Source: Saururus chinensis (taxonomy: Eukaryota; Streptophyta; Magnoliopsida; Piperales; Saururaceae). Taken from it: 64,000 bases of DNA. A model generated the notes under the pieces. That model ran no database searches. It was not told the DNA's origin and saw nothing but the letters and a program-made list of their open reading frames with translations. The stretch lies in NCBI GenBank assembly GCA_035235625.1, contig CP141141.1:42245719-42309718 (forward strand). The letters run 5' to 3'. Positions 1 through 12,600 of the stretch are shown here, piece after piece; positions within the stretch are counted from its first letter, which is position 1, and each line of letters starts with the position of its first letter. Made by a program: the position numbers and the translations under genes.

Positions 1-387
1 AATGAACTGACATATCTGTATAGCCTCTTCATGCAATAATTGCTTACACCCTAGATGCATTTCTGGCCAACCTGCCACTGTGAATGGTACTCAAACCTCT
101 AACTTTGGGTTTAAATTGGTATGTCTAGCACATTCTGTAAGTGGGTTACTTATTAATATTGTATTTGTTTATCACTGTTGATGATCAACTTAACATGAGC
201 CATGCCAATCCGGAATCTGTGTATTGCTTAGCTAAGCAAACAATGCTACTTGATTGCATTTAATATTGTATATATACAAAGAATTATAACTGCTGTATTC
301 GACTTACTGCTATACTTCAGTTTGTTAAAATTTATGTTGATCTTTTGGTTTCATGAATTATTTTTTTCCTCTTTTGTTTGTATTTAG

Positions 388-3300
388 GTGAAAGAGAATC
401 CAGCAGCTTTACTAGCAATGTGCTGGTACTGGGCTACTGATGGAGTGGGGTCCAAGGTTCGTCTTAAATGTTTCTTCTGTATATTAATGAAGTACTCACA
501 TATTTACATTTTCATGAGTTAGATCTGGTTCCTATTAGGAATGCAGTATTCATATATTCTTTTTGGCCTATCTGCAGGATATGGTTGTACTTCCGTACAA
601 AGATAGCCTCCTGCTATTTAGCAGGTATCTACAACAGCTGGTTATGGAATCACTTGGGAAAGAGTTTGACTTGGACGGAAACCGGGTACATTTTATGAGA
701 TCTTACAGTGAACATGCCTTTTTACTTTTATGCATATAAGCATTGACCTGGCTCACTTGGAATGTTCACTGCCCCCTTCTCTCTTCCGCAGCCTTTTCCA
801 TGCATGCATGAATGTGTGCATACATGTGCACCCACACATGTATGTGCTTTCGCACACGCACACGCACACGCACACGCACATGCACACTCTCATACTCCAA
901 CACGCTTCTTTGTCTGCTACTTTTCAACTGCACCTCGCTTCTTACCCCTTTTTAACTTTACCTTTCTTCATTTACCCTCCTCATGAATTACCTCAGCCCT
1001 TACTTCCCCCTGGCCCCAGCTCCTTCATTTATTGCTATAATCTTCCTCCAGCCTCCTCCAGCTTTCCCCTGACCCTCTTCATCCACTGCATTCACTCCCA
1101 CCTCCTTCCTCCTGAGCACTTATCCACCACCATTTCCCCGGCGTCCTCCCTCCTCTTCTTTGTCTCCACCCATTCCAGACTCATCTGACCTGCTGATAAA
1201 GATCTGGTTGCTGGTTGACTCATCAAGTTCAATAAGTTGAAACAAAAACAAGCTACAAGCGAGTTTCTTCAGACCCAGTGGCCAAACTTCAACTTGTCTG
1301 GATTGATGTGGCAAGCCAAAGCTTGTTCTTAACAATTTTGTATTTGTTTAATTACTTTTCAAGATTCTTAATTATGTCGTACAACATTTTACTTCGTTGA
1401 AACAAATGGAGGATATGCTTTATAGACCTTTTCAAATGGCTATACTGACTTGTGACTTTAGATTGTGTATGCTCATTACTAAAAAGATCATTAATGCAAT
1501 CATCATGCTGTAGCAGCAAGGTTGAATGCTGCAAGTCTTGCCAACAGCATGTCGTCTGAGTATGGTATCAGTACTGCATCTATAAAACTGCCTCGTAAAA
1601 AACATTTTTGAGTCCAAAGTTGTGTATAAAATTTTGACGTCCTTTCTAGAAAGATTCATCGCGAAAGTAACCTCTATTAAAGATTGCAGGAATACATACA
1701 TAACGAAAGCGGATGGCATGTGGAAGACTGTCATGCGTGGGTGTTAATGCTTTTTACTTACTTTCTGGCTTGCGTCCAATTTTTTGTATGACAGGTTAAT
1801 CAAGGGATTACAGTCTATGGAAATAAAGGAAGCACTGATCAACATGCGTGAGTTACATTACAGTCTCTGGTTTCTATATATTACATTCTATTTGAAACTG
1901 ATACCTAGCATCTATGTGGATGTGGAATAGATACATTCAACAGTTGAGAGAAGGAGTCCACAATTTCTTTGTCACATTCATTGAGGTGTTACGTGATAGA
2001 CCACCAGGTCATGATTGGGAGCTTGAACCAGGTGTTACGTGTGGTGACTACCTGTTTGGAATGTTGCAGGCTAAGTATCTTTCTCTTAACGTGAAACATT
2101 GATATCTTGACCATATAGATTAACGAAAATGTGCAAAAACACTATTCACCTCTGCCATTCTTTGAGTCTCTTCCTTTTTGCGTATGGCATCACCTCTCCC
2201 TTTGCACAGCATCCACCAAGTCGGAACTTAATTTGAAAGCTATATTTTCACCTAGATTTTCTATCTTGCAGGGCTGTTTGTATGATGTGCATGGGTTGTT
2301 AAACACATATTTTAAGTTCTCCAATTGACTTATCAAAACTTGAATAGATACAGCTTTTTAAGTGGTGGCATCAGTCACCTGTGGGCCACGGGCTTCATAA
2401 GGCTGACAATTTGGTGCCCCTGGATCTAGTTCTGAATGTAGCCAGTTGAAGATAACCTTTTCCTATTAATAAACTCCATTCCTTATTCCATTGACAGAAA
2501 TGTGATGATGATATTTAATGTTCACCATCCTTGTGGGCGGAATGAAATTAAAGTAAATTTTTGCTTGCATGACCAAGTGTAATTTTTCAGTTTATGGATG
2601 TTTTTTTTTCTCCTTATGAACTTGTCTTCTCAAAGTTTTTAGCTAATACTAGTGATTTTATACATGTGAGTTCCAATCATTGGTATTTTTTAGGTCTTGT
2701 ATCCTGATACTGTTTAATGTGTACTATTTTTTTGTATCGTAGGGTCAAGTAGATATTAATATAAGATTATTGCTTCATTTCATGCACCAAATTTTTTTTC
2801 ATTGATGCATCAGATATTTTTATTTTGCCAAGATTGGGAAAAGGCACGCGTGCTTAGGGTTTAATTGCTCCAGATGCATCTGGCTGCACATGTACCGGGT
2901 ATGTCGCAAGACGTCAGATGGAGATCCAATGACACCTATTACTCCAGAGGGCTGGTAGGTAATTCAACTTGCCTGCTCCTAGTAACAGGTGCTGTTTGAT
3001 CGAGATCTGAGGGCTCCTGATGCACTTGGCACACACCCGGCACACCCTGTAAGATGCACTGAATGGGACCCTCATAAATTCTACATTTTCATCTATTAAA
3101 TTTTGAATGTCTCGGATACAAGGAAATGATTCAGTTCCAGAGCCACGCTAGCTGTAGGATATAATGCAAGCTGTAGTATTATATACTGATGTGTACAATG
3201 TAACTTTTTTACCTCTTGTGTTGAATGTTAAGCAACTGTAGTAGAAAAATTTCTCTTGTTTTTGGGAAAAAAAGAGTATAGGTGTTTTAGTGAAGTAAAC

Positions 3301-4401
3301 AAAGATTTGGAAAAAAAATTAATACATTCTGATATTGATAATTTGTATGTCATCATCTGCAGGGCACACGTGCTGCCCTTTATGCTAACAACCGTGAATC
3401 AATTACTGTCACTGTGCAAGAGGTAACTCCAAGAACAGTTGGTGCACTGGTTGCTCTCTACGAGAGAGCTGTAGGGATTTATGCATCACTGGTTAACATC
3501 AATGCTTACCATCAACCTGGTACATATGTGGTGCTTATTCTTTTTTCCATTTGTTTTAGATTTAGGAAGCTTTCTTATCATTCAATAATTCGCCTTTTAT
3601 TGTAAATTTAGGTGTTGAAGCTGGGAAAAAGGCTGCAGGAGAAGTGTTGGCTCTGCAAAAGAGGGTGTTGGCAGTTCTAAACGAGGCCAGGTGAGAATCT
3701 TTTCCATCTTATTCGGGGTCAAGTGTCATGTGGTGCTGCTTAAATTTGCTTTAATGTCTCAATATATGTACGACTAGGACTGGTTTAGGTACCCACAGTG
3801 CTGTGTCCTAAATAATCTGATTGTACAGATTCAGACAGTTTTGGGGGCCTGTTTTCTGCTTGGCTTTGCATTTGGACTTGAACTCACCCATGTTATACCT
3901 AATCGAACATATCGTCGCACACTTCCTAATTTGTTGCAAATATACATATGGAGCTGCAGCCATCAGATCATGGCTAGACAAGCTCTATACATGTTGTGCT
4001 GTTAGATGTAAATGATTATCTTAACGTTTAAACTGTTTAGGTCAAGCGGTTTTATCCTTGCTTTTGACAACTTGTTCCATATATCTTTGCAGCTGCAAAG
4101 AACCAGTTGAACCGTTGACACTAGATGAAATTGCCCATCGTTGTCATGCTCCGGAAGATGTCAGTCTCTCTCTCGCACACACACACCCCGACACAACCCA
4201 CTCAGAAAATACATATATGATATCCCTCAAATTTATGCTAACATTATTCTCCCTGAACAGATCGAAATGATATACAAAATAATAGCCCACATGGCGGCAA
4301 ATGACAGAGCACTCATTGCTGAAGGCAGCTGCGGATCCCCCCGGAGCATCAAAGCTTTCCTGGGAGAGTGTAATGTGGACGAGTTGTACACAGACGCTTG
4401 A
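388..4401 (+). CDS. PGI1: Glucose-6-phosphate isomerase, plastid type (3' part, 5' end outside window)
   Basis: Interconverts glucose 6-phosphate and fructose 6-phosphate; the plastid form feeds starch synthesis. Eight exons are visible: 388-456, 578-685, 1795-1847, 1931-2069, 3363-3519, 3612-3690, 4093-4159 and 4261-4401 (stop TGA 4399-4401). Together they give 813 nt in one frame, the last 270 residues. Recognisable blocks are [19 protein letters not shown], a long [20 protein letters not shown] helix region, and the end [19 protein letters not shown] followed by NVDELYTDA. That bacterial-like C-terminus is typical of plastid PGI and unlike the cytosolic enzyme. Bases 1-387 are intron. The intron after 2069 begins with GC instead of GT. 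The first visible exon starts in phase 0, so the N-terminal half and transit peptide lie left of the window. The family call is very secure. Confidence 0.95.
852..886. repeat. CACACG/CA-rich microsatellite in PGI1 intron
   Basis: A short run of CACACG-type hexamers inside the 1.1-kb intron between 685 and 1795. A pyrimidine-rich stretch follows to about 1180. No coding signal is seen; ORFs across it are low-complexity. Confidence 0.8.
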
Positions 4402-6663
4402 GTGATATTTATTGCTTGTCTTTGACTCCTTGGCTCCAACTGCGTTGCTTGAGGTACTTCCTCCATGAGAAAAGAGACCCCTGTGACTGTGGACTCGATC
4501 AAAATCCTACCGGATATTACGCCCCATTGGCTTCATTTCGTGAGATTAATAAGTTTTAATGAGAGCTTTGTTGTTTGCGTTGCTTCATTTATTTCCACAA
4601 TGCAGAAAGCTAATATACCAGAGTATCGAGCTTCACCCTCCTGATTACAATATGTTTGGAACCTCGTATGCTATTGACGTGAGCTAAAGTAGTTGCCCGT
4701 ATCAGATTCCGGCTTTTCAGCTGTCTATAGGAAGATGATAGTGGACTGGTGAGTCAGAAAATTCCAACCTAGACAGTCGAGTAGATCTGGCTATCAATGG
4801 GAATGTCTGGAAGAACCTTCCCACTTATCAAATGGCCCTTACATGGGGAATATAAAGTTCACTTTATAATAATAACCATGTGGGGGGCCGGTGTTGGTTG
4901 AATTGGACTCTGAAGTCGGTGGGAAAAAGAAGAAAGAACTGTGTGTGCTCTTGTGACTGCGCCTTAATTTTCAAAATAATGGGTCCAAATACATCCACCA
5001 GGAACGCGTCCCTCAAACATCCAATTTGTTGATCATATTCGTTTCACAAATGTGGTATACAAGGAAAAAAAAATCCCAAGTCCTGAAAATCTAACACATA
5101 ACCCTAAAAAATTCGTTTGTTGCTCAAGATTGAAGTTTTTAATAACACCTATTAACTCTTATGCTCTCTTCGTCTAATATTAATAATTATATATATACAA
5201 AAATATTTTTTATTAAATAGTAAAACCCACAAGGGAAACAAGCTCATAGTAGTTTTTTTAAGTACTTTATCATTTAAATGAAAGAAAATAAAATTATTAA
5301 TATAAAATAATTTTTTACCTAATAAAAGTATCATACAGCCCGGGCTCACATAAGAGCTCATATAAACTTTTTCCAAAGTTATTAATATGAAACATAGAAA
5401 GTATATCACAAAATCACAAAGGCCGTTAATAAAGCCACTAATGTAGCAAATATAGAATGATTATCAAAGCCATTAACGCGTAGGAAAATATCCGCTATCC
5501 GTTTTTTTTATTATTGTCAAAGTTCAGTTCAACAATTCGCAATGAACGGGAAGACGAATGCAATTTAATTTTCTCTGTTTTTGAAATAAAACAAAAAAGT
5601 GATTTGACTTGCCATTAGGCAGCTTATCGGGATCTGGATTGGGATTAGGGCAAAGCCTTCGTGATTAAGGCAAAAGATAGGGTGAAGGGCATGATTGTCA
5701 TTTCATAGCCGTCCCTCCGATTCACGACCCGCTACAAGCCAGAACAATTCCAAATTTGAAACTACGAAAGCAAATTCGAAAAGGAATCACCGGGGGACCC
5801 ACCACCCATGTGACCACGACGCCCAATTTCCGACCATCCGGATTCCAAAACCCGAAACCGAGTCGGATCTAAAGCCGCCTGCATGGTGGGCCCCGCTCCT
5901 TCTCCGGGACCCACTTGTCAGGAAAAACCCGACCGTTACACCCTCCCCCCCACCATTTCCACGTCATCCTCCGAGGGCCACGGCCCGGACAACCCCCACT
6001 TTTCCTACGTGCCTCCGCCCATTTCGGCTTTCCTGTGATACAACGAGAAGCCAAGGAGAGAGACTCTTCCTCCGCAGATCTCCTCCGCTGCGACAGATCT
6101 CGCGTCTCACAGAGGTCGCACAGTAGTGAAAGGCGCAGCTCGGTTGAAGTCAGTGTGGGCGGAGTGCTGAGTCTGAAGCCTTCCACACTCGGACATCGCT
6201 CGACAAAGTCACACAGCGCACCATACTCCGCCCCTTCGTCTTTCTTCTTCTTTTTGTGACAGATTTTTTTGTTTCCTTTTCGGTTCTTGGAACGCAAAAC
6301 GGGGAATGTGGAGTCGGAAGAGGGTTGGACGCCGGCCTTTCTCTCTTAGGGGTATCGGCCTCGACGGCGCTCCGGCTGCTGCTGTCTGTGAATTTCGGCG
6401 CCGAGGTTTGTCGATGCGGCGGCCGGATCTGTGATCTTTCTTTGCCACCAATTTGATGGTTTTCGGCTGACTTTTTCTTGGTTTGGTGTACTGAAGCGTT
6501 GTGCGGCAGGTGAGCTGGCGGATCTGGCAGTAGCAGTGTGAAGTGCAATTACTTTTGTTTGAATATTGTTGTTGTTTTCTTCTTATACTTATGCTTATGC
6601 TTGTGCTTGATGAGGATTTGTTTGGATTGGGTGAAGGGCTGGAGGGAGCAGGTGCCGGAAGAA
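4402..6663. other. Intergenic: PGI1 3' UTR, MITE, and promoter/5' UTR of next gene
   Basis: The first 150-250 bases are probably PGI1 3' UTR. A MITE lies at 5162-5403. From about 5690 the base composition becomes GC- and pyrimidine-rich, as expected of the promoter and leader of the downstream gene. A plausible leader intron runs from a GT after 6510 (CGGCAG|GTGAGC) to an AG near 6650 (GGAGCAG|GTGCC), just before the ATG at 6664. ORFs on both strands at 5695-6550 are compositional and show no family resemblance. Confidence 0.6.
5162..5403. mobile_element. Stowaway-like MITE (Tc1/mariner type)
   Basis: AT-rich element with imperfect terminal inverted repeats. The left end carries CTTCGTCTAATATTAATAAT, and the right end reads back as a close relative ending CATATTAATAACT. 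An internal AAAATTATTAATATAAA motif recurs in the other members at 23461, 23668, 23990, 44390 and 55659. Ends are set by eye. Confidence 0.6.
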
Positions 6664-9600
6664 ATGTTTAGTGAGGGACTCGACCGGAATGCGTTGCGCT
6701 GGGTGCGTGAGGTAAGCTTTGGACGCTTTTTTTTTTTTTGGTTTTTTTACTTTTTTTTTTAAATATGTTCTTCACGTGAACATTTGGATATTTTTCTTTT
6801 GAATTCAAACTTCCGTAGCTTGAAGACATTCAAAAAATTTAATCTTTTTTGAATTTTTGTTATATCTAAAATCTTCATTTTTTTTTTGTTCAATTCTTTG
6901 CTTCTGTTCCGTTTTCTGCCAATGGAATTAGCTTTCTCAAAAGGTTATTTTTTGGTGGGTTTTGATGTATCACATTGCCTACAACGAAATTCTGTTCTGC
7001 TGATGCTTTTGGTGCCGGGTTAGACGAGATTAATATTGCTTTTTCAAAACCATAAACATCCAATTTGAATTATCATTTTCACGCAATTTGGCGGGTTCCT
7101 GGTATCACTTGGGTATTAAATTCAGTTTTTTCTTTTTGCTTTTTTTTTGTTTATTTTTTTTTTGTGCCATTCATGTATTGATAGCATTGAAACTTGTTGC
7201 ATTGGCCAGGGAGCTCGAATTGATCCCATGCATGGCCTCCGGAATGGTTGCCGGAGCTTTGGACCGCCTCCCACTGAAAAATTTCGGAGCGGGCATCTAC
7301 CCTCCAGGGTAATTTCGGTTCCCCATCCCGTCACCGGGGATGCAGATGAGAGCGGGTCTGCATCTGATATGGACGAAACAACAGACACTGAAGAAGAGGT
7401 TTATGGTGGGCGGTATTCCCTTGACTCCTCCCCACAGGATGAGAGGACTCCAAATGGTTCAGCTAATAAGTTTAAAGTTCCATTATCAAGGCTGCAGCAA
7501 AATCACTCTAGTGCCACCATGTCTTCAGATTCTAATTCTTTAAGGGAAGCAACTAGGCAACAGCAAACACACTTGACTGTGGATAGGAATGGGGTGGGTG
7601 GTGCGCGCTACCAAGCTGGGCAAAGTTATTATTCTGAAAGTGAAATGTCAGATTCTGCTGGTAGCACTGAGTTCAGTTCGCATGTTGCAAGCAAAACTGG
7701 TGGTCTGCAGTCCAAAGGAAGTTATCCCGAAGAGAGCTACTCTTCCAACGCTGCATCTCGAGTTGCTTCAAGATTTGCAGCTGAAAAGGTGCTTTTTCCC
7801 CCTCTTAAAGTTTTCTAATTGTTTTTCTCGATTTAACTTTAGAATGTGTTTGGTTTTACCCTTTTTTGAGTATTTGGCTTAGCATCCGTGCAGGAATCTT
7901 ACAGGACAGACCTGCCAAATAAGAACCATTCAAGCACTGACATCCCCAGTGCTCCTCCCTTTCACGGGCCTACTCAGGACATCAAACAAGAATTGGATCA
8001 AACTGCTACTTCTAGGACGTATCGCAATCCTGTTTCAGATGATTTGGATGATTCCAATGTAAGAAAGGAACTTAACACATCCAGAGGTGCATTTTCTGGT
8101 GCCGATGTGCGTGTTAATATAGGCAACAGTCTGCCTGAGAAATGTAGCAGGTTTGTCTTATTTTCTAGTATATCAGGTCAGCATTTATTACAATTGATGT
8201 TCTTAATTTTCTAAATTATTTGGAAGAATAATTATGCTTATTTTTTGTGTGGAAAAGGAGCATTGTTGCATCCTTTTATCTGACTTCCATCTTTAATCTA
8301 TAGGGAAAATTTTGCTGGGGCTGAAACTGCTGGGGCTTCAGGTTCTTTGCCAGCTCGTCTCCCCACTTTCCATGCGAGGTTGAATTTTGTCAGGCCTGCT
8401 GTTGAAATTTTGTTTTTTTCCTAGATTAGTTCATAATTTCTTATTGCAAATAAGCTAGCTTTTTGAAATTTTTGGAAGAACTTTTGCTGATTTGAGCAGC
8501 TAATGTGGTTGGTGAATTTCCATGAGCAACTCGTGTTTTAGTGGATTAGATCTCTGTCATTCACTTTCTTGAAAGTTCTAGCTATTCTTGTAAAAACTAA
8601 TGGTAAAACATCAAAAACCTCCCTTGACCAGCCTTTTTTTACACATAACCGAACTCCTATTTTTACTTTCTGATAACTCCAATAACAATTCTTCAACTTT
8701 CAAACGAGGACAAAATGATCCAGCTTGTGGCTCCAATTATATTAAATGTAAGAAAAACCTTAGCATTCACCCTTCATCCCTTCCTATCAGGTTTAGTTTT
8801 AGAGTAAAAGAAAGGGTGGTGGCACAGTCATTTTGTGCCTGGTTACAGCAATCAGGCCACCCTGGCTGCGGCTGGCCACAACCTGGTGGCCAGTTTTGGC
8901 CGCAGTCAGATCTGGCTGCCTGGCCATGGCTGCCAGAGGGAGGGCAGCGGTGGACGGGTGACCACTGCGAGTGGTGGCTGCGTCTGCTGAAAGAAGCTAG
9001 GTTTTTCAAAAAAAAAAAAAAAAGAATTTGGTAGGTTTTGAAAATTTAGACAAAGGGCCATGGCTGCCAGAAGGAGGGTGGGTGGCGGTGGCAGCAGTGT
9101 CGGCTGAAAGAAGCTAGGTCTTTTAAAAAAAAAAAGAATTTGGTAGGTTTTGAAAATTGATATAAATTAAGAGTTAGAGATGTATGTGTTTTTTGAATTA
9201 AAAATGCCCTTATTCGAGATTGATCCAAAAATAAATATCATTAATGCTTTAAACTTCCAAGCACAGTCCAATCTTGTAAACATAATGTGCACCTACACCC
9301 AAAATATTCAATAACGTATAATTGGATGCTCAGTAGCTACAATTTTTTCCCCCCTTCTCAGTTTACTTGCCTAATCTTTACAATTTAAGTATAGCCTAAA
9401 ATGGATGCCAAAATCTCTTTCCACTACAATTTTTTATTTTATAAAAATATAGATCCAATTTGACAAGGAATGATGGCTACTTGTATGTTCATTTCAGTGG
9501 ACAAGGACCTTGGCATGCTGTGATTGCATATGATGCATGCGTTCGACTCTGTCTTCACTCTTGGGCTCGAGGACTGATGGAAGCTCCAGTATTTCTTGAA

Positions 9601-12600
9601 AATGAATGTGCCCTTTTACGAAATGCATTTGGGTAAGTTCTTCTATTGGTTTAAATGGTGTGGTATAAGATTAACAAAGGGATTACTTACTAGGTGTAGT
9701 ATTCTATTACTGTTTTCACCATTTTTTCTGTTGCTTTATATAAATTGTTGTATATTTCATGTTCGCCTTAAATTTCTCAGTTTGAAGCTTTGTTGTAAAC
9801 CTTATTCCTTTCAATCATTTCTTTTGTATGCTTGGTGTTACAGTTTACAGCATGTCCTCTTGCAGTCAGAGGAAGAGCTATTGGAAAAACGATCTTCTGA
9901 GCTAGTCAGTGAATCTGCTACAGCCAAACCCAAGAAAACAATAGGCAAAATGAAGGTTCAAGGTAAGTTTTTTTAGTGACAATAAGGTTTGGTGACAGTT
10001 TCAGTATCATATGATGTTATTGGCCTATGTGAATACAAAATAAATGCATAATTGAATGTTAATTCAGTTTATGTAAGTGTGCCTTATTTCTATAGGTTAG
10101 TATAGCCTATGACATTGTTAGTCTTTACTGCAGCTCACTCTTTTATGATGAACCTATGTCAATTATAATTTGAAATAGAGTCCCATCTTTCGCATATGAA
10201 CATTTCAACCAACCTTTTGACTGCATCTTCTTAGAAACACGTGAATATTAGCAAAATCTTCTGTTTTTTTTCTTTTTCTAAACCTTTTTTTCCTTTTATC
10301 AGTTCGAAAGGTGAAAATGTCTCCAGATATGCCGACTGGGTGCAGCTTTTCATCTTTGAAACCGCCAACAGTGAGCATGGATTCCCTTCGTACTCGAATG
10401 TCAAATCTACAATCAGCTCTCTCATCTGGGTGGGAGGCGCTGAAAAAAGTTCGTGTTGTGGCACGAACTCCAGCAAATAGATCATTCTCAAGGCATAGTT
10501 TGGCATATGTAAATGCCAGTGCTCAGTACATAAAACAAGTTTCAGCACTATTAAAGATTGGAGTTACTACTCTTCGCAACAGCTCATCATATGATGTAGT
10601 GCAAGGTTCAGCTTTTTGTCAAGAAATTTCAATCACTATTCCTTTAGTTACTCTATTTTCCTTATATTAAATAATGGTTTATGTGGTTTTCAATTTGTCT
10701 TTATCAGAGACGTACACTTGTCATCTAAGATTGAAAAGTTTGCCAGATGAGGAGCAAGTAAGAATGCAACCAGGATCTGGTGAAACACATGTATTGTAAG
10801 TGCTATTTTGTTCCCAAGATGATTTTTGTGTTTGGTTTTTTTTTTCAGCTTCATGGTGTGCTAAACTTAATTAGAGGTGAGTATTGACTGCATAAATGAT
10901 TTGTAGCTTTCCAGACAGTCTGGGAGATGATCTGATAATTGAAATTCATGACTCAAAGGGTAAATTGTGCGGCCGTGTTCTTACTCAGGTGGCTAGTGTT
11001 ACAGAGAACCCTGTAAGCATCCTAATTGCTGCCAAGTAGCCAAACATCATGTTAGCTGCTCAGGCTTTTTATATTTATTATATTATGTTACATTTCATTT
11101 GTTTATTGATTTATTTTTTGCTTTGCAGGGTGACAAGCTTCGATGGTGGCCTATCTATCATGAACCGGAGCATGAACTTGTTGGAAGACTGCAGCTCTAT
11201 ATTAATTATGCAACTTGTCTTGATGAAAATAGTTCTCTTAAGGTAGAAAAATTTCACCAAGTTAGATAAGGGACATTAATCAGACCATGTTGCAAGTGTA
11301 TTTTAAGCTGATGGAGAAATCGGTTGAAAAGATTAGTTCCTTATATTGACTGTATTTCATGCAGCGAGCCTGTGAAGGGCATTTGTTATTGTCTTAGTTG
11401 CCATTCATTATACCTATATTATGTTGTATTTTTGTTTTTTGAGGCTGCAGAGAAATGACACACAGAATAAAAATAATTAGTTCAAATTACATGTTGTTCT
11501 GAATTGCCTATATCTTTAGGTCCTCAATCTAGAAAGTCTTATTTCAATCTACTTGCATTCCCAGTGCGGCTCAGTTGCAGAAACTGTTGCCTATGACTTG
11601 GTTTTGGAAGTTGCAATGAAAGTTCAACATTTTCGGCAGAGGAATTTGCTTTTGCACGGTCACTGGAAATGGTTACTTACTGAATTTGCATCCTATTATG
11701 GGGTTTCAGATGCATATACTAAGCTGAGGTACATACTCATGGTTTGATTTTGTATTTTTTAGTTGTTTTGCATTTGGGTACTCAAATTACAACTTTAACA
11801 GATACCTATCTTATGTTATGGATGTGGCAACCCCAACTGCCGACTGCCTCATGTTGGTATATGATTTGCTCTCACCTGTAATTCTTAAAGGCCGTGGCAA
11901 GAGTACCTTGAGTCATCAAGAGGTATATGAACTTTCTAAGAAATGTGTGTGCTCCAAAAATATTTAAATTCTACTTTCATGGATAGCCTTCTCATAAGGG
12001 AGTTTTTTTTAACCTAGTTGCATCTAGTCTTATTGTGCACATTGAAATTTTACAATTTGTCTGCCCTTCCATGCCCTGTCCACTGAATAGAAAGGATATT
12101 TTAGGAAGCCTTATGATAATTTGCTGTCATTGTTGGTGTCTAATGAGCCTTCTGTCTCAATACCAATTTTGTGGTTCCCCTTGTTCAAGGGAATCTAATC
12201 ATCTCACTTCTTAGAAGCTACACGGGCTTGTGTACACAAATCTTTTGCTTAAATTTTTTTTTTTGTCTAATGAGTGAATTTGGACTACTGATGTATAAAA
12301 CAATGTTTGATAAGTGGTGATCACATAACTTTCTCTTCTGTTATTTATTTATTTATTTGAAATTGGTTAATATGAAGAATGATTGGATAATTCATTGTTC
12401 CTTGACTAGAACCGTATCCTGGGAGAGGTTGAAGACCAAATAGAACAAGTCCTTGCATTGACTTTTGAGAACTACAAGTCGTTGGATGAGTCATTACCAT
12501 CAGGAATGACTGACACATTTAGACCAGCAACTGGCTCTCCTGCTCCTGCTCTAGGCCCTGCTATAAAGTTATACGGCCTTCTTCACGATGTTTTATCACC

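Noticed and set aside
730-1188. 152-codon His/Ser/Pro-rich ORF
   Set aside because: Lies in a PGI1 intron over a CA-rich and pyrimidine-rich stretch; the histidine run comes from the microsatellite.
2820-3070. Inverted-looking GC-rich block in PGI1 intron (GATGCATCTGG, CACACCCGGCACACC)
   Set aside because: Complementarity is patchy and no terminal repeats or target duplication could be fixed, so it is not called as a transposon.
5695-6548. Overlapping ORFs on both strands ahead of the At4g24610-like gene
   Set aside because: They lie in a GC/pyrimidine-rich promoter and leader, have low-complexity peptides and no domain resemblance.
7088-7312. ORF reading the first part of exon 2 of the At4g24610-like gene in another frame
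   Set aside because: The 7210-7788 frame joins in phase to exon 1 and the later exons and matches the family.
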